Origin: Rhodamnia argentea | Taxonomy: Eukaryota > Streptophyta > Magnoliopsida > Myrtales > Myrtaceae | Length of the DNA stretch: 64,000 bases | Reading direction: 5' to 3' | NCBI RefSeq assembly: GCF_020921035.1 | Contig: NC_063152.1 | Location: 18,490,001-18,554,000, forward strand | Shown: positions 9,960-27,495 of the stretch, piece after piece | How the letters are laid out: the number at the start of each line of letters is the position of its first letter | Numbering within the stretch: position 1 is the first letter of the stretch | The notes under the pieces: model-generated | Seen by the model: only the letters and a program-made list of their open reading frames with translations | Told to the model about the DNA's origin: nothing | Databases searched by the model: none | Translations under genes and position numbers: made by a program

Positions 9960-12160
9960 GCGTGAACAAAACATTAATATCGGCAATAAGTTTGAGTTCC
10001 TTAAGAATTATTATGAGATCCATTGTCGGTGTTAAGAACAATCAAACTCACAATTAGTTGATATGCGAAAGAATGTTGTTATATAACTAACTCCAAACAC
10101 ACATCACATCCATCTAATGGTGAATGTGGAAGTAATCATTTTTACGTCGCTTGGAACTAAGAGTAATCCTTAATGCAATATGAAAGGGGCAATTACCAAA
10201 ACAAGTCTTAAACCTATTCTACCGATGCAATTTAATCATGAAGTTTGCAATTTAGTCGATTTATATGTCAACCTTTTGACGATTTATCAATATAGTTGTT
10301 CCGACCAATTTTGGTCGACAATCATTGAGGTGGACCGTCGACCATCTTACGTGGACAGTAATACTAACATGGATAATATTTTACATTTTTTAATTTTTTT
10401 GATGTCTTTTTATAAATTTTATGATTTTTTTCTTTTTTCTTTTCTTTCTTTTTTGTCTCTTTTTTTCCTTCTTCCATAGCCAATTACCGTGGCCGGTGTC
10501 TAGCCACAGGCGAGAGCAGATGAGGTATGGATCTAGCAAGGGCAAGGCTTGCCCTCGACCAAGGCCCGATTACTGATGGATGAAGAAGGAAAGAAAAAAG
10601 AAAAAATCCAAAAAATTAATAAAAACTTTTAAAATGTAAAGGAGTGTCCATGTTAGTGCCATCATCCACATCAGCAATTGTTAGGCAAATTTAGCGAATG
10701 ACTACATTAGCAAATCATTAAAAAAAATTAAGACTAAATTGGCCAAATAGAAAATTTTAGAAGTAAATTGTCATTCATATAATAGATTAATGACTTTTTT
10801 CATTATTTAGATATACGTCCATTTCCAAAACAAAAAATGAAACTTTGTAAAATAAATTTAAAAGATTATACCAACTAAATTTACTTTTTTTTTAAATAGT
10901 AATTTGAATTATTTTGACCGCACTAAATATTAAGATTAATTTTATTTTTCAACAAATAAAATAACGTGAGACTCGAAGGCAAGAATTTTAAATTTTGAAC
11001 TTTCACTCCCGCACGGGTGTTGCGCACTGCATTTTATCTTCTTTGGATTAAATGTTCTATATGTTACATTACGAATGAAGGAAATTGCTTACATCGTTAA
11101 ATTGGCAAGCACAAGGATTCAGAGACGGACTTTTATTAACAGCTGAAGCAGGACAGAGCTCCTAGGTGGTGACATGTGCAATGATAAACTTGTTTAGTCA
11201 CAAGCAAAATTAACAAATCCCCATTTGATGCAAACATGAGTCATGGACCAAAATTGTATTGGCATTATACTGCTAAGTTTGTTCAATTAGCCCTAAACTT
11301 ATTGTATGGGTATTGCTGAACTTTTTAAATTTGTCAATTGAGTCCTAAACCTTTGCACAAATTTTCAATGTAATCGTTTTAATCAATTTTCCTTGGAAAT
11401 TGCTATTGTAGCGGTATGCCACATGGGATTGTCGAAGATGACTTGGTCACCACATCTACGATTTTCGACGAAAATTAACTGGGATGATCACATTGAAATT
11501 TGAGGCAAATATTTAGGAATACATTAGAATTTTGACCATGTGTCGCTAATGTGGCTATTTGCCACGTAGGACGATTGGAGATGACGACCGCCACGCCAGC
11601 GATTTTCAGCGAAAGTTCCGTGGAATGGTTATTTTGGACATGAGCACAAATGTTTAGGAATAAATTGACGAAAAATCAGAAATTTTAAAACTAAATTGAT
11701 ATCCGTATAACCAGATTTATAACTAATTGGATAATTTTCACCAATATATCACATTTTTGTTTGAATCCAACAACTGAAGAACATGAGTAAATTTTCTTGC
11801 TATCGAAGCCAATACCTTATTAGCGACTATAGATTCATCCGTTCCTCCAAACTCAACACGTTTCACGATATTTCGATCTTATTTTTATTTTCTTTTAGAA
11901 ATGTAATACTTCTTAACCGACCACGAATATCCATGGACAATAAAGTCAAGCTTAATAATCGCACTTCTAATGCTGCATTAACTTGGATAATTAGGAAAAA
12001 AATAAAGGAGAGAGGGAGAGATGACAAGATATTTTATGTAGCGGATACATCACATAACAATGATGGCATAACGTAGCCAACCGATTATTAATGCTCTTGC
12101 GTCCTCTGAATCTCAATCTAGTCGGTGTCATGTGGTTATGTATCGTCTGTTTAATTGGTC
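9960..12160. other. Repeat-rich spacer without genes
   Basis: Holds two MITE-like units: 10186-10808 (separate entry) and 11260-11760, where two diverged half-copies carry CCTAAAC, the word GCCACATGGG / GCCACGTAGG and GATTTTCGACGAAAATTA / GATTTTCAGCGAAAGTT. The rest is A+T-rich with no coding signal. Confidence 0.55.
10186..10808 (+). mobile_element. Long-armed MITE, AATTACCAAAA family, diverged
   Basis: Left end GGGGCAATTACCAAAACAAG and right end TTAATGACTTTTTTCATTAT match the inverted ends of the better copies at 16361-16908 and 62552-63121. The core is GC-rich (GGCGAGAGC, TTGCCCTCGACC), like the core of the relatives. Confidence 0.6.
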
Positions 12161-12204
12161 TGTTACCCCACGTGCGCTGTCACGTGATGTAGCCGTTGCA
12201 TAAA

Positions 12205-12210
12205 ATATTT

Positions 12211-12271
<61 letters not shown>
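12205..12271 (+). repeat. GA microsatellite
   Basis: About 30 GA repeats with one interruption near the start. It lies 3' of the proton-pump-interactor-like gene. Confidence 0.95.
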
Positions 12272-12272
<1 letters not shown>

Positions 12273-12934
12273 GGCGGGCTTTTGTTTTTGGGCCTTTGGG
12301 CCTTCGGGCCTTCGGGCTTTCTTGACTCTTGACGAAAATCAACCCTATCATGTTATAAAGCGATGCTCCACTTCCACAGCCGCATCGAGCTGCCCAATCG
12401 CTCTGTCTCTCCCTAGAACTGTTTCCTGTTCTTTCATCTTTGATTTCTGCATCGACTCTGTATCGAAACTCTCTCGAGTAGCTGATTCGAGGGAACTCGA
12501 CCGCTCGAGCTTGCGAGACTGTATGGTCTTGATCCCGTCTTGGCTGAACGCACAGAGCAGAACCTCCTCCCGAGCTTTTTTCGTGGGGTTTTTGACGATT
12601 TCCCTCGGTGGGCTCGCGCTGATGTCGCGGTTTCCGTTTTGATCCCACGAACGTGATGAGAGAAATGATGCGAGTGATGATAATCTTTTATCAGCTGATG
12701 AGAAAATGTCACTTCGCTACGTTCTTTCTGATTCGTGGGTTATCGGTAATTTTCTGTGGCGGTGCTCTCTCTCTGATTCACATCTGCTTTCGTCAACCCG
12801 TTTTGCATTGGTTCTGTCAGAACATGTTTCGATCGTAGTTGCAAACTGCTTTTGATTACAAATTGGTAAAAATCACGCAACTCGTGTTTGGTTTTGACCA
12901 TTTTGGAACTAATTTTGATCGCTACTGTCTGATT
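12272..12934. other. Region 3' of the PPI-like gene
   Basis: C+T-rich on the plus strand (12350-12620). Part of it may be the 3' UTR of the minus-strand gene. The plus-strand open frame at 12322-12642 and the minus-strand one at 12163-12648 have no recognisable domain and the latter reads through the microsatellite, so I do not call them. Confidence 0.4.
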
Positions 12935-14952
12935 CTACTTCGACACTGGTTTTTCTGCTCGAAGATCTTCCTTTCGCCGCGCTCGCATCGCTTTCTCGAG
13001 CCTTCTGGGTATCTTCGTCATCGACGAACCCTCCATTGCGATTGGCTCCTCGTCACGATTCCTCCTCCTACCGTCCCTAGTCAGCCCCCGCTGGTTCAGA
13101 GAAGCTAGTATCCTCCTCTCGTAGTCCTGCCTCCAATGCCCGTCGCGGTTCCATTGATGCATGAACTTTTCCACCTAATTAATAGTCAGGAATGGATTAC
13201 AACACGTTGTTATGGCAATTTGTAACAGCAACACATGATGCAGAGAGAGAGAGAGAGAGATGAGCGAACATCTCGAGTAGACAAATCGCAAAGTGCCTCG
13301 ATGTCTTTCTTCTCCGCGAGTTCTCTTGCAGCTTCCATGAGCGAAATGCATTGGTTGTAGCAGGCATTCTGAAAATCAATCGAAAGCAGAAAGCCATAAG
13401 TAAACTTGAAAAAAATGCAGCTTGGCAAGAGAGAAGATTCTTGTATCTTCCTACCGCTCCTTGATGCTCTTTCCTCCATGCGAGGATGAATTTGTACGCG
13501 TCGCCCTTTATTATTTCTATGTACATGAGTTCCTTCTCCAAAGAACTCAATTCGTTTTCGACTGATGCCAATTCTTTCTCGACGGAAGCGAATTTGGAGT
13601 TGAACGCGAAGTGCTGTTGTCTAGTTTTATTTAGTCCCTCTTCCATAAGCTAGAATGCATAAGCAAAATCATTAGCTAGCAAGGAGAAAAAGAGAACATT
13701 AATGAAGCCCTCAGTTTGAACATGAATATTCTCTGATTGTCTTTACTTGAACTTGGTTTCTTATGGTTTGCTTTGAGCCCAAGGAATCCCACATCTTCCC
13801 CTTGCAAGCAGCACTTGTCATGGCCTTCTCCCTTGCCAATTCAAGCTCTTTGATCTCATCCCTGATCTTCCTCTCCTCATCTGAATCGGGTCTCCGCCAT
13901 TGCTTCGCGTAGCGCAACCTCCAAATCTGTGTTTTCGCGGATGCAAAGATCGGGAAACCAAAAGAAGTCGGGTCAAAACAAAGCCCTTTTGCTTGAACGC
14001 GAGTATTTAGTTCGCAGTACATCAGGGTCAAGCGTGGAATCATACCTTTTGATCAAATTCTTGCTTGGACATGCATGGATCTGCCTTCCTTTGGGCTTGG
14101 TCCGTCTTTCTTAAGATCCGCCTTTCGTCGGCCAGGCTGTTGCCTCCATGAAGCATTCCAAAATGCAAGCTCTACACCATTTTATCAGCCGAAGTAGAGT
14201 ATCATATTAGCTGCAACCGGGGCCTTGCTCATACAGTCATTTTAAAGTACTGTGGGAAGAACTTTTAACCATGTCTTGCTCTTACTAACCAGATTATCTA
14301 TCTCATCCACAGAAGAACCCGGTTTGATGGCTTTACAGAGGCTCGCCTTATTCGCGAAGCATAGCTTGTCCATGGATAATTTTAGCAACTTCAAGTCCTC
14401 TCTTCCCCATTGTTGGGCATGGTATCGCAGACTGCGCAACAAGGAGTACAGTCGGTCTCGATCCATCTGAGAGCCAAACATATATATCAGAGCATAATGG
14501 AACATTAGGATTGACACGGGATATACATTTGCCGTTATCGGCACGCTGAGTCGTTAACCGTTTGGGAGACAACATTCAGGGAACTTAGCTTTTCTTCTTT
14601 CTTGATGAGAAGTGGTCAGTCGGAATCATCTAAGATGCCAAAAAATGTTCAGACATACCAGCTTTTCTTTCCTCTTTTGGTCGATGACGAACCGATGCTG
14701 AACAATCTTGTCAGCCGCGACCAAGCTCGGGTTCTCGAAAGGATATTGTTTCACAAAGTAAAACTGATGGGCCTTTCCGCCGGCATTCTCTCTTTTGCCG
14801 GTCGCGCTTTCAGCTCGCTCATCAACGGCTTCGCCTTGTCTCTCCTTTTCGACAAGAAAATCATGTGTGCGCGAGCAATCAACAGCACAGAAACCGCCAT
14901 GGTCACCCTCGGAGTCGCTTTCTTGGGACTTCATGTTCTTTTGTTTCGGCAT
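12935..14952 (-). CDS. Proton pump interactor (PPI1)-like coiled-coil protein
   Basis: Six exons, all introns phase 0 with GT-AG ends: 14952-14659, 14466-14290, 13926-13747, 13649-13455, 13368-13270, 13174-12935, giving 394 aa. PPI1-family proteins bind the regulatory C-terminus of the plasma-membrane H+-ATPase. Family landmarks appear in order: HQFYFVKQYPFENPS (exon 1), DQKRKEKL at the exon 1 end, SVDEIDNL joined to IWRLRYAKQW, a charged coiled coil KIRDEIKELELAREKAM, then DSLGSKQTIRNQVQ, SVEKELASVENELSSLEKEL, EAARELAEKKDIEALCDLST and VEKFMHQWN / DYERRILASLNQRGLTRDGR. The start ATG at 14952 is a choice: an in-frame ATG lies at 14997, and a good donor (AAG|GTGAGT, near 15010) may mark an upstream exon. 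The protein is shorter than Arabidopsis PPI1 (about 610 aa) and lacks the C-terminal membrane anchor. A GA microsatellite sits in intron 5 (13243-13261). Confidence 0.87.
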
Positions 14953-16360
14953 TTTCCAAATGAGAACGACGCTCAAGTGAATGGGAGTCGGGACCAAGCA
15001 CTCACCTTCATTCTTTTTAAAGGATAGAAACTTGTTTATCGTTCCCAGCCATTCTACTTAGCTTCCAAGCAAGAACTCTTGGAGCCCAAGAAAGGCCGCA
15101 TAAGTCAACTCATCCCAAGTCAACGCCATGCGTGACGATTGAAGGGAGACGGATTGAGCAGGTCAACGTCCAACGGAGCGCTCATACGGGTTTGCCTGAC
15201 TTTCCAAAAGCGGCTGAGGCAGGTCCTAATACTGTCCGAACCAGAGATGAGAAAAAAAATCTCGATCCACCTGAAACAACTGGATAGTACCCAACGGATT
15301 CATTTTGGGTGGTTCCTAATAGATATCGGTTCGGTTCCGATTCCAATTCACTAGAACGGCAGCTACCGGTTCGGTTTCTTATTCCATGTGGAAACCACCC
15401 ACCCGGACCAACTGGATCAGGTGGCAAACTTATTTTCATGTGTGATACGTGATGTAGACTGTGGATGCATTTGAAAATGAAGCTTCAGAACTTTATGGCA
15501 AATCTCGTTGTCATTGTAAAATTATCTAATTTGCTATGTTGGATGATTTTGTTCCATGTACTTGGGTTTGGTCTTAAGGCAGGGGAATCAAAGAAGTTAC
15601 ATTAGTCGTTAGAGTCTGCTATTATTTTTTGGTGGTCTTTGTGTTTGTGGGGATTGCCACACCGTGACAATTTATTTCGGAACTCACATGTCGTGAGATC
15701 ATTATGCAAATAGAGGTAATTTAACTTCTCACTTCAAAAATATAGCACGAGACTCTGTAGTTTTACTTCTCACTTCAAAATAGAGGTGATTTTTTCTATG
15801 AATTTTTCGTATAAATCAGAAAGTGCACCACCAACGCTCATGTCATCTCTTCATTCCATGGGAATGGTTTCATTGGTTCACCCGCGTACAGTCTTTTTTA
15901 ATTGATGTTGGTACTCTATACTCGGTAGGGCCAATTCCATGGATCCACCGGGGAACCGGACCGGATTGGCTGTTTGATTCTTGGGTGGATCCATGGAACG
16001 AATGAATGGTTCACGGTTTCTATTTTGTGGAACCAATCCCTAGCAGTCAATTCTAGATTCTAGGGTGGGAACCACCCATCTTGAAACCAATCACCCTTAG
16101 TCCGACCCTTTTTCTTTTCAAGGAGAAAAGGATTCGCGTATGAATAATACCGCGGCATTGCTAATGTGGTGGTGAATAACACGTGAGAACATTAAATGTA
16201 AGCACTTGCACAAATTAAAACAATTAGAAAATTTGACTGCACAAAATAAACTTTAGAGGGCCAAAATTGCACAAATGTGGAAATATGGATGGCTTAATTG
16301 CATAAAATAAAATTTAGAGGATCAAATCACACAAATACACGTATATACATACATATATAT

Positions 16361-16908
16361 GGGGAAAATTACCAAAAAAGTTCTAAACATTCTTTTTTGC
16401 CAATTCGATCCTAAATCGTTTATAATTATGTTAATTCGGTCCATTTGGCGGGGTGGTACTGGCATAGCAGTGCCGGTGCTAATGTGGACTTTTTTTTAAT
16501 AATATTGTCATAATTACTTGAAATTTTTTATAATTTTTATAATTTTTTTCTTTTCTTTAGTTTTTTCCTACAACCTTAGGGTCGGCGAGGGTCACCTGGT
16601 GACCCTCGCCGGCGACAAGCAAGGGCGGCGATGCCCCGGCTAGATTTGGCCAGGGCGTCGGGCTAGGCGAGGGCGAGGATGTCCTAGCCCTCCCCCAAAC
16701 TAGGAGAGAGTCAGCTGAAAAATTAACAAAAGAAAAAAAAATCATAAAAAAACCAAGTGCCATTTAAATTTAAAAAAAAAGTCCATGCGCCGATAGTACA
16801 ACGTCAGCATCACCTTGCTAAATGGGCTTAATTGGCACAATTCCAAAAGATTTATGACTGAATTGACACAATTGTAATATGTTTATGACTTTTTTAAATA
16901 ATTCTCCC
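16361..16908 (+). mobile_element. Long-armed MITE, AATTACCAAAA family
   Basis: Starts GGGGAAAATTACCAAAAAAG and ends AAATAATTCTCCC, with arms that pair over more than 100 bp (words such as CAATTCGATCCTAAA against TGACTGAATTGACAC). The centre (16575-16705) is strikingly GC-rich: GTCGGCGAGGGTCACC pairs with GGTGACCCTCGCCGGCGAC. The flanks are ATATATATG and AATATATGC, compatible with a worn 8-9-bp duplication of Mutator type. Confidence 0.75.
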
Positions 16909-19354
16909 AATATATGCGTGCGCGAGTGCCCAAGTGTCTCTTGATTCTTTTGCTTGCCACATCGGTTGAATCTTCATCATCATTCGATTTATGTTCTTCA
17001 AAACTCTGAATTATTCGTTCCCTCCTTCCGTAAGAGTAAGAGGACTTCCTTAACTTTCTTCTTCTTCTTTTTTCCACCATGTCGTCTCGAACCTCCCTCT
17101 TCTCACAGGGGAAACCCTAAATACGTTGAAGGAGTATAGAAAAACAATTGGAATGATTAAATTAGCCATGGAAATGGCCGATGTGCCACATGCAAAAGCT
17201 CTTGTTAGTCGCCAATGGATGAACAGGACAACGACTAGTCGCGGCGGATTGATTATTAGCGATGAAGTGTTCATCGCCATCGAGTGAAACTCAATGAGTA
17301 TATTTTTTTTATCGGAAATAACATTTTTTTTATTCATTTTCTCGGGATACAAGAGAGAAATGTCGCAGCTCAACTGCAAATCAAAATACATTGCAAATAA
17401 CTTCAAAATAAAACAAGTTCCACATAACAAGAGAAATTATCAGAATAAGGTAATGGGTTACACGCTTAAAGAGCACATGTATGATTTCTTCACACCATAA
17501 TCGGCGGCCAATCACCGAACCCGTGTTCACTAATGAGCACAAATCGAAAACTCCATTTCTTGCTACAAATTTGTCTTTCGGCGGTGTGCTCCTAGGTTTG
17601 GCATCCCAACACCATCACCGAGTAAAGTAAAAAGGTTGAATGAACATAGATTTGACACTTGTGAGAGCGAAACCTTTATGAAGCTCCTATGATCTCCTTC
17701 GAAACTAGATTTATTCCCCAATGAAACTCAAAAAGAGCGAAACCCCGAAAGCATACACGCAAAAAATCTCAAATTTAAACTAGATCGGTATAGAAATCTC
17801 TAAAAAATGAGAGAGAAAAGCTCTCAAATGAGAGGAAAGTAAGAAAAAAATTGAAGATCAAAACAACTTAAAAAAAGGGAGAGGGGGCCTTTTTATCCCT
17901 TAGAAAATGTTACTGGCGGCCAGGTTTTTTTTTTTTTTTTTGTGTGTGGTGGGGTGGGTGTGAGAATGCAATATCTTCTACTTGATCAAATTTTTGTTGT
18001 TTATTTTCGCGAGAGCACATTGTTTTGACAGTTCATCTAGAATGGGAAGAATTAGATTCTCAGAATATTAACAAGAGAATAGATATGCTCAAGTATGGTA
18101 CCTTTGTTAAGCGAAAAATAAATTATTTAAAATAAATTTTAAAAAATTACTTAAACCACTTGTAAAAATGTATGAACGAAAAATATTTTGGAGTCCACAA
18201 AATTATTTGGACGTAAATTGTTATTGAGATTACTAATATTACCCAATGGCTTCAAGCGAAGCGAGCAATTTTTTTTTTTTAAAAAAAATTGTACTCCAAA
18301 TCATTTATTTTTTGTAAAACAAGCAAAGCCTTAACTTTTCGAGACATAAGATGATTGACATAGTATACCAACTAAGGAAATTTAATACAATTGTTCGAAT
18401 TTGCTTTTGTTCCTTTCAGGTTCTCCCAATTGGTTCTTGGGTTCTGTTTTCCGTTCCAACAAATACACTAACGAGAAAATTATTGGTAGTGTCGAAAACG
18501 ACGTCAAAGTTTGTGTCGAGATAAGTGATTGATTTCTTTTCGTCGATCTTTTGTTAATCGAGGGAAATTTTAACACCAAAAGACTGTACATTTCTACTAT
18601 AAACCCGTATTTATCTTCTTTTTCGCCATAACTTCATTAGAATGAAACCTTCACCTAATATCCGTCCCCCCAAAAAAAAAAAACCTTCATCTCATAGAGT
18701 CTTTAGACACTTTGAGATTGAAGAAGTTTATGTTGTGAGGGACAAAATTGCAAAATTCAATGGTAGCTGCAAATGTTATTGTCATTAAGAGTGACCCAGC
18801 TCATATCAAGTAATAAGAGCTATTAACACTTTCGAAATACTCGTTCGTTTTTGAACAATTAGAATTTCCTTGCGTTAACCCATATTCAATTTAACTTGAT
18901 TTTCATATGACAAGAAACTTTTCATCATAAAGATAAACTCCGAACTCATGACCATACGATATTAATTATTTAATTAACGATTTATGTCAACGAACACTTG
19001 ACCCGGTCGTCTTTCGCGACATATATAATCAATTCTCGAATTTTAGGATTCGGATCTCGTGCCACTTGCAGTCCCATCTTGCAAGTTGCATAACATATAA
19101 GTAAGGACAGGCACCAAGCCCACATGCTTCAATTATTTAATTGGCATGTCTATGAGGCACCTGCATACAAACAACTCACCTCCAGCAATGTAACACTACA
19201 TCAATTCTCAAGATCCGACATTACTTTACGAGCATCAAAGGCTGACCCTCCCTTGGTCTATCCCTCACATCCATCCATGTTTATGATTAGATTGAATTTA
19301 GGGATTTATTTTCCCGACGATGCCGATATACGAGAATAATTGTATCATCAAAAA

Positions 19355-20006
19355 GAGGGAAAAAGTGTCAAAAAAGTCATAATCCTATTGCATTAGTACC
19401 AATTCAATCATAGACTTATTTTTTATGTCAATTCAGTCTTAAACCTTTTGCATTAGTATCAATTCAGTCTTAAACCTTTCATTGATGTCAATTCGGTCCT
19501 AACCTTTTGCATTAGTGCCAATTTAGTCCTAAATCTTTTGTATTTATGTCAATCTAGTCAATTCAGGCAATTTTGATTGGAAATTGCTAGCATGGATGTC
19601 AATTGCCCTTCGTGGCATGGCTGGCGCTAACGTAGATATTTTTTAAATATTTTTTTGATATTTTAAATATTTTTTAAAAAATACTTAAAAAATTATTAAA
19701 TTTATTAAAATAATATTAAAAATGTTCAAGTTAGTGCTAGCCATACCACGTAAAACAATCGATGTCCACATTAGATATTTTTGTCCAAAATTGACCGGAT
19801 TAACTCAATTGGTATAAATACAAAATATTTAGGACTTAATTGGCATTAATGTAAAAGGTTTAGGACTGAATTGCCACCAACAGAAGGTTTAGGACTTAAT
19901 TGTCACTAATGCAAAACGTTTAGGATTGAATGGACATCAAAATAAAGGTTTAGGACTAAATTGATACTAATGCAATAGGTTTATGACTTTTTTTACACTT
20001 CTCTCT
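19355..20006 (+). mobile_element. Long-armed MITE with repeated CAATT(C/T)AGTCCTAAA units
   Basis: The left arm starts GAGGGAAAAAGTGTCAAAAA and the right arm ends TTTTTTTACACTTCTCTCT as its inverse. Within each arm a ~35-bp unit (TGCATTAGTACCAATTCAGT and relatives) is repeated four or five times. The loop is AT-rich (TATTTTTTAAAAAATA). Confidence 0.8.
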
Positions 20007-20106
20007 AAAAAAGATGGACGTTCCTATAGTCCTCGGAAGGCGCCACGATCTTATAATCTTTCATGGTTGGATCGAAATGCAACATATCTCAGCCGTTTGA
20101 CAGATC

Positions 20107-20319
20107 TCAACTAGGACGGTTATAGATACTTTGCATTGTCAATTGAATAGTGCAAATGCCTCCTGAGAACGCTTGACTCGCTCCCAAGAAAGGTATCGGT
20201 GTCGACGTCAAGAACCACATGAAGGCGAGGTGGATGCAGAGTAGCTTTTTGGTGGCATGACCCATCAACAAACAGCGCGGTGTGCCACAGATTTCACGTG
20301 ATGTGACAGAGTGCACCAC
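20107..20319 (-). other. Unassigned 70-aa open frame with signal-peptide-like start
   Basis: From the internal Met at about residue 19 (MGHATKKLLCIHLAFMWFLT) it would give a basic, then hydrophobic N-terminus followed by a short tail ending YNRPS. I recognise no family, there is no visible second exon, and it lies about 660 bp 3' of the tubulin stop. It may be chance or a 3' relic of another gene. Confidence 0.2.
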
Positions 20320-20979
20320 ATAACTCCTTTGGGCTCACAATGCAAATGAACAAATCCAATGACAGTTCACAGAACAATGTTCATGTGAGATCTGTCTGTG
20401 AACAGATCCCTCGAGTTTCCTTTTGCGATGACCATTTCAATCTGTTGGAACCAATGTTTTATTCGCTTAATAGGATTTAGAAAGTCTAGAAAGTCGCTCT
20501 TGCCAAGATCAATTGTTACAAATGCCTCCATGGAGTCAAATTTGTAGATCAGATCTACGACAAGATTGACTCCATCCCAAGACCAACATAGGGGTGGAGA
20601 CAAATGTTACTGGATCTTGGACAACAAGCAAGAGTTTTCTAACAACTACATCTTCTCCTGTCTGAGCAGAAAATAGGTGTACAAAAAAGCGCAGACTGAA
20701 CCTAAAGATTTGGAACTTACGAGTAGGAAGTCCCATTGTACTACTCCACATGCCAAATGCATCGATCATATATTAAAGCGTAAAAGAAGGTTTCTAGCTT
20801 CCAACAATACCTCCATTTACTTAATAGGTTCCACAACGGCAGAAGCGCCAGTCACCGAATTGCAATACAGTAATGGACCACGACTTACGGATAGTAAAGC
20901 AATCTATATGGCAATTTCACAACATGACATAAACTCTGTCCAGAGCAGGCAACAATACTTGGAACAGAAAAATCACAAC

Positions 20980-25604
<4,625 letters not shown>

Positions 25605-25974
25605 CCTTGGGATTCATGGAGGACCGTGGACCGCCCATGTAGGTTATTCAAGCCCTTCATCCACTTCGATAACTACCAGTTATCAGTTTTTGAACATGAC
25701 ATTATCACGTTTTCTAGGGACGTTAATTGTTCTTTTGTCATTTTTTCTACATAGAACGAAACAAGAGAAAACTATCGACCTCATTTTTTTTCTCCTCTTC
25801 TCCCGAACGAGAAATCTAAGATGAGTTCTCTCTCAAAGGTTTCAAGGCGAACATCTAATCCGTGGAAAACAAGATTTGTCCGTTGGGTGACGCACTTCTC
25901 CGATCAATGATTTAAATTATGGGCACGTTAATTTTGTAATTCGTATGTGTAGATTAGGATATACTTCCCTGTAT
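25605..25974 (+). repeat. 5' LTR of the old Copia element
   Basis: Pairs with 33344-33712. The first two bases appear mutated (CC instead of TG), and I could not establish a target-site duplication. Confidence 0.8.
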
Positions 25975-25986
25975 TGGTATCAGAGC
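25975..25986 (+). promoter_or_regulatory. Primer binding site (tRNA-Met)
   Basis: TGGTATCAGAGC, complementary to the 3' end of initiator tRNA-Met, directly after the 5' LTR. It primes minus-strand cDNA synthesis in Copia elements. Confidence 0.9.
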
Positions 25987-27495
25987 AGTAGTCCTTGTTT
26001 CTTGATCTTGTGAAGATGTTTAAGTTTCATAATCGTGTTTTGCACAAAAGCCTGTTTTTGAACATGCTGTTCAATGTCAATCGACATCTTTTTGCCCAAT
26101 AAAAGTAATTTTTGAACACATAGTCAGAATCGTTTCGAAGAGATGAGAAATTTGAGTGATCAACCATCGCTGACACCGCCGTATGCGGCGTCACAAGCAC
26201 CACGCGCCGCGATAGGACCAAGTCCCTCGGAACCGTGACGTAATGCTACTTTTACATGCACTTTCTCTCAACGCAAATTGGTTTTGAGTATACCATTAGA
26301 TTTGTCTCATTGATACGAGTCTTTTGAGGGGTTGCACGTTGCCGGAGGAAGTCGAACCGCGCCGCACACGCCATAGGATGCCGGTGCTCATGTGATTCAC
26401 ACGCCACGTGCGATGAACTGTCGCAACATGTGCTGACATCAACGGATGGGTTCCGACCCGATTTTCGACCCACGACCCGACCCGATCAACCGTTGACTAG
26501 CACGTGAAATGCAGGTGCAGAGACTTCTCGAGGCATTTACGAGGTCCGTTGGGACCGTGCGAGGCACCGTAGTGTCGTTTTGAAATTATCTTTGCTATGG
26601 TATATTTATATTGTATTCTTTTTTTTTTTTTTTGTGTAAGGTTTATATTGTATTCTTGCTGGCATTAAAATCGTAAAATGCATGAAACACTAATAATTGT
26701 AACATAAATTGTTTGAACGTTTTCAATTTATTTGTTGTATCATGGGTTATAAGTAATACTCTCACTCTATATTTGTTACAGAATGGTGGTACGAATGTTT
26801 CAAACTCCCAGAATTTCGAAGACCCAAGAACAAAGAAGGAACCTTGAGGTATTAAGAAGGGAATTGACCAATTAACGCTGGGACGGTAATGACAACTTGT
26901 TGGAGCATGTTAAGAAGGTCAATGGGAAGATACAACAATTAATTTGGAAAGGTTCCGGATTATTCGGAAGAAAGCTGAAAAGATAGATGCCTTGAAAACT
27001 CCTTACCTAGAGTTTAACATGAGATTATAAATGATCTTATGACTGTTAGAGCATACACTCGACATAGGAACCTGGTCTTCCCCTGGCTGTCTGGTTCTCT
27101 AGTTGAACTTCCAAAGGATTTTAATGAGTCTATCCCAAATCGTACGAGGAGGATTAGATAAGATTGTTGTTATTTCTTTAGGTCTGGTTGTTAGGTAATC
27201 TTTTCCATATGAATACATTTTTTATTATTCTTGTAAGACTCATCAATTAGTTGTTTTATGAAATATTGTATTATTCATGCTTTAATCGAGCGGGGAGCAC
27301 TAGAAAGTGTTTTTATATTAATGATAATTTCAATTAGGGTTCTTAGATGATGATTGGGAACTTAGTGAAGTTTCGAATCTAAAACCTTATATGAAGTTAT
27401 TTATTAATATAATTAATTTGTATAAAATAGATGCATAAATGTTAGGCATTAATAATTCGTGAATACATGCCTTAACAACTTCGTATTTAGGTACA

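Larger units (their letters stand above)
14953..20979. other. 6 kb spacer, repeats only
   Basis: Contains MITEs at 16361-16908 and 19355-20006 and an inverted-word region at 15290-16100 (GGTTCGGTTCC, GGAACCACCCA and complements) that looks like a worn DNA element. The minus-strand frames at 16883-17080 and 17050-17430 have no recognisable domain. The minus-strand frame 20107-20319 is listed separately. I see no intact gene. Confidence 0.5.

Noticed and set aside
12163..12648. 161-aa minus-strand frame with a long Ser-Leu run
   Set aside because: The run is the GA microsatellite in translation.
25975..25990. tRNA-like sequence
   Set aside because: It is a primer binding site complementary to a tRNA 3' end, not a tRNA gene.
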